Source: Candidatus Gastranaerophilales bacterium (GTDB lineage: Bacteria; Cyanobacteriota; Vampirovibrionia; Gastranaerophilales; Gastranaerophilaceae). Taken from it: a stretch of DNA of 64,000 bases. A program made the translations under genes and the position numbers. Location: the NCBI GenBank assembly GCA_944325105.1, contig CALUYW010000002.1:105120-169119 (forward strand). Reading direction: 5' to 3'. Each line of letters begins with the position of its first letter. Position 1 is the first letter of the stretch. Below, piece by piece: positions 63,943-64,000 of the stretch. The notes beneath the pieces were generated by a model. The model made no database searches and was not told where the DNA came from. It worked only from the letters and a program-made list of their open reading frames with translations.

Positions 63943-64000
63943 TATGCTGCAACCTCTCGCACTAATAATTGCACAAGAAATGAAAAACATATCCATAGAA
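63943..64000 (+). CDS. possible start of a gene running off the window
   Basis: An open frame MLQPLALIIAQEMKNISIE reaches the window end. Codon use is like that of the neighbouring genes, but GGCGGG is only a weak ribosome site and too little sequence is present to judge. Confidence 0.2.

Noticed and set aside
63925..63990. tRNA gene on the minus strand (the GGGGCGGATGGCGGGA stretch looks like a tRNA end)
   Set aside because: No T-loop TTCNANN, no matching acceptor stem and no CCA-compatible geometry could be found.

Overview
The window most resembles a chromosome segment from a gut-type, non-photosynthetic relative of Cyanobacteria (Vampirovibrionia/Melainabacteria, probably Gastranaerophilales). 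The strongest evidence is the RNA polymerase locus at 6578-15531: beta' is split into RpoC1 (gamma) and RpoC2, as in Cyanobacteria, and RpoC2 carries an SI3-like insertion of about 650 residues in its trigger loop. AT-rich DNA, tightly packed genes, prepilins, a flagellar operon and many lineage-specific helical proteins fit this. The species cannot be named from sequence reading alone.

Layout. 1-3060 (minus): flagellar operon with a lytic transglycosylase, fliE, fliF and a cut-off gene. 3180-6398: a TIM-barrel glycosidase-like protein, coaD with a coiled-coil partner, and a secreted protein. 6578-15531 (minus): rpoB-rpoC1-rpoC2. 15752-25854: a secreted protein facing a minus-strand alpha-glucan cluster of two GH13-type enzymes (1321 and 589 aa) coupled to two multi-span membrane proteins. 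25957-32435: a STAND-like ATPase with TPRs, rsmG, a sigma-70 factor, an orphan ABC ATPase, queE and a variant DnaJ. 32546-37630: a GlgC-like nucleotidyltransferase, tandem thymidylate-kinase paralogues, a membrane protein and miaA. 37689-46461: hpf, a DapL-like aminotransferase, hisH, two diguanylate cyclases, a glycosyltransferase-like protein, a methyltransferase and ylxR. 46432-56976: a GH57 glucanase, small tagged helical proteins, rarA, a sugar-binding protein, a prepilin and an iron alcohol dehydrogenase. 57124-64000: a Ski2-like helicase, ferritin, family-4 uracil-DNA glycosylase, an EamA transporter, a DnaQ-like exonuclease, a frameshifted M48 protease and a probable small RNA.

How the genes work together. 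Four glycosidase-type proteins, a GlgC-like enzyme and a sugar-binding protein point to active storage or use of alpha-glucans, with fermentation suggested by the alcohol dehydrogenase. None of the GH13-type enzymes has a recognisable signal peptide. Instead several share a short N-terminal element with otherwise unrelated proteins: M-x-I-x-x-[IV], a polar spacer, then [NST]-F-x-[GSA]. About ten proteins carry it, and the housekeeping enzymes do not. This is the best candidate for an undescribed system, perhaps a sorting or assembly tag.

A second pattern is a promoter -10 box six or seven bases before the start codon in eight genes, implying leaderless mRNAs. Internal operon genes instead have clear Shine-Dalgarno sites. 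No CRISPR array, insertion sequence, prophage, tRNA or rRNA gene was found.
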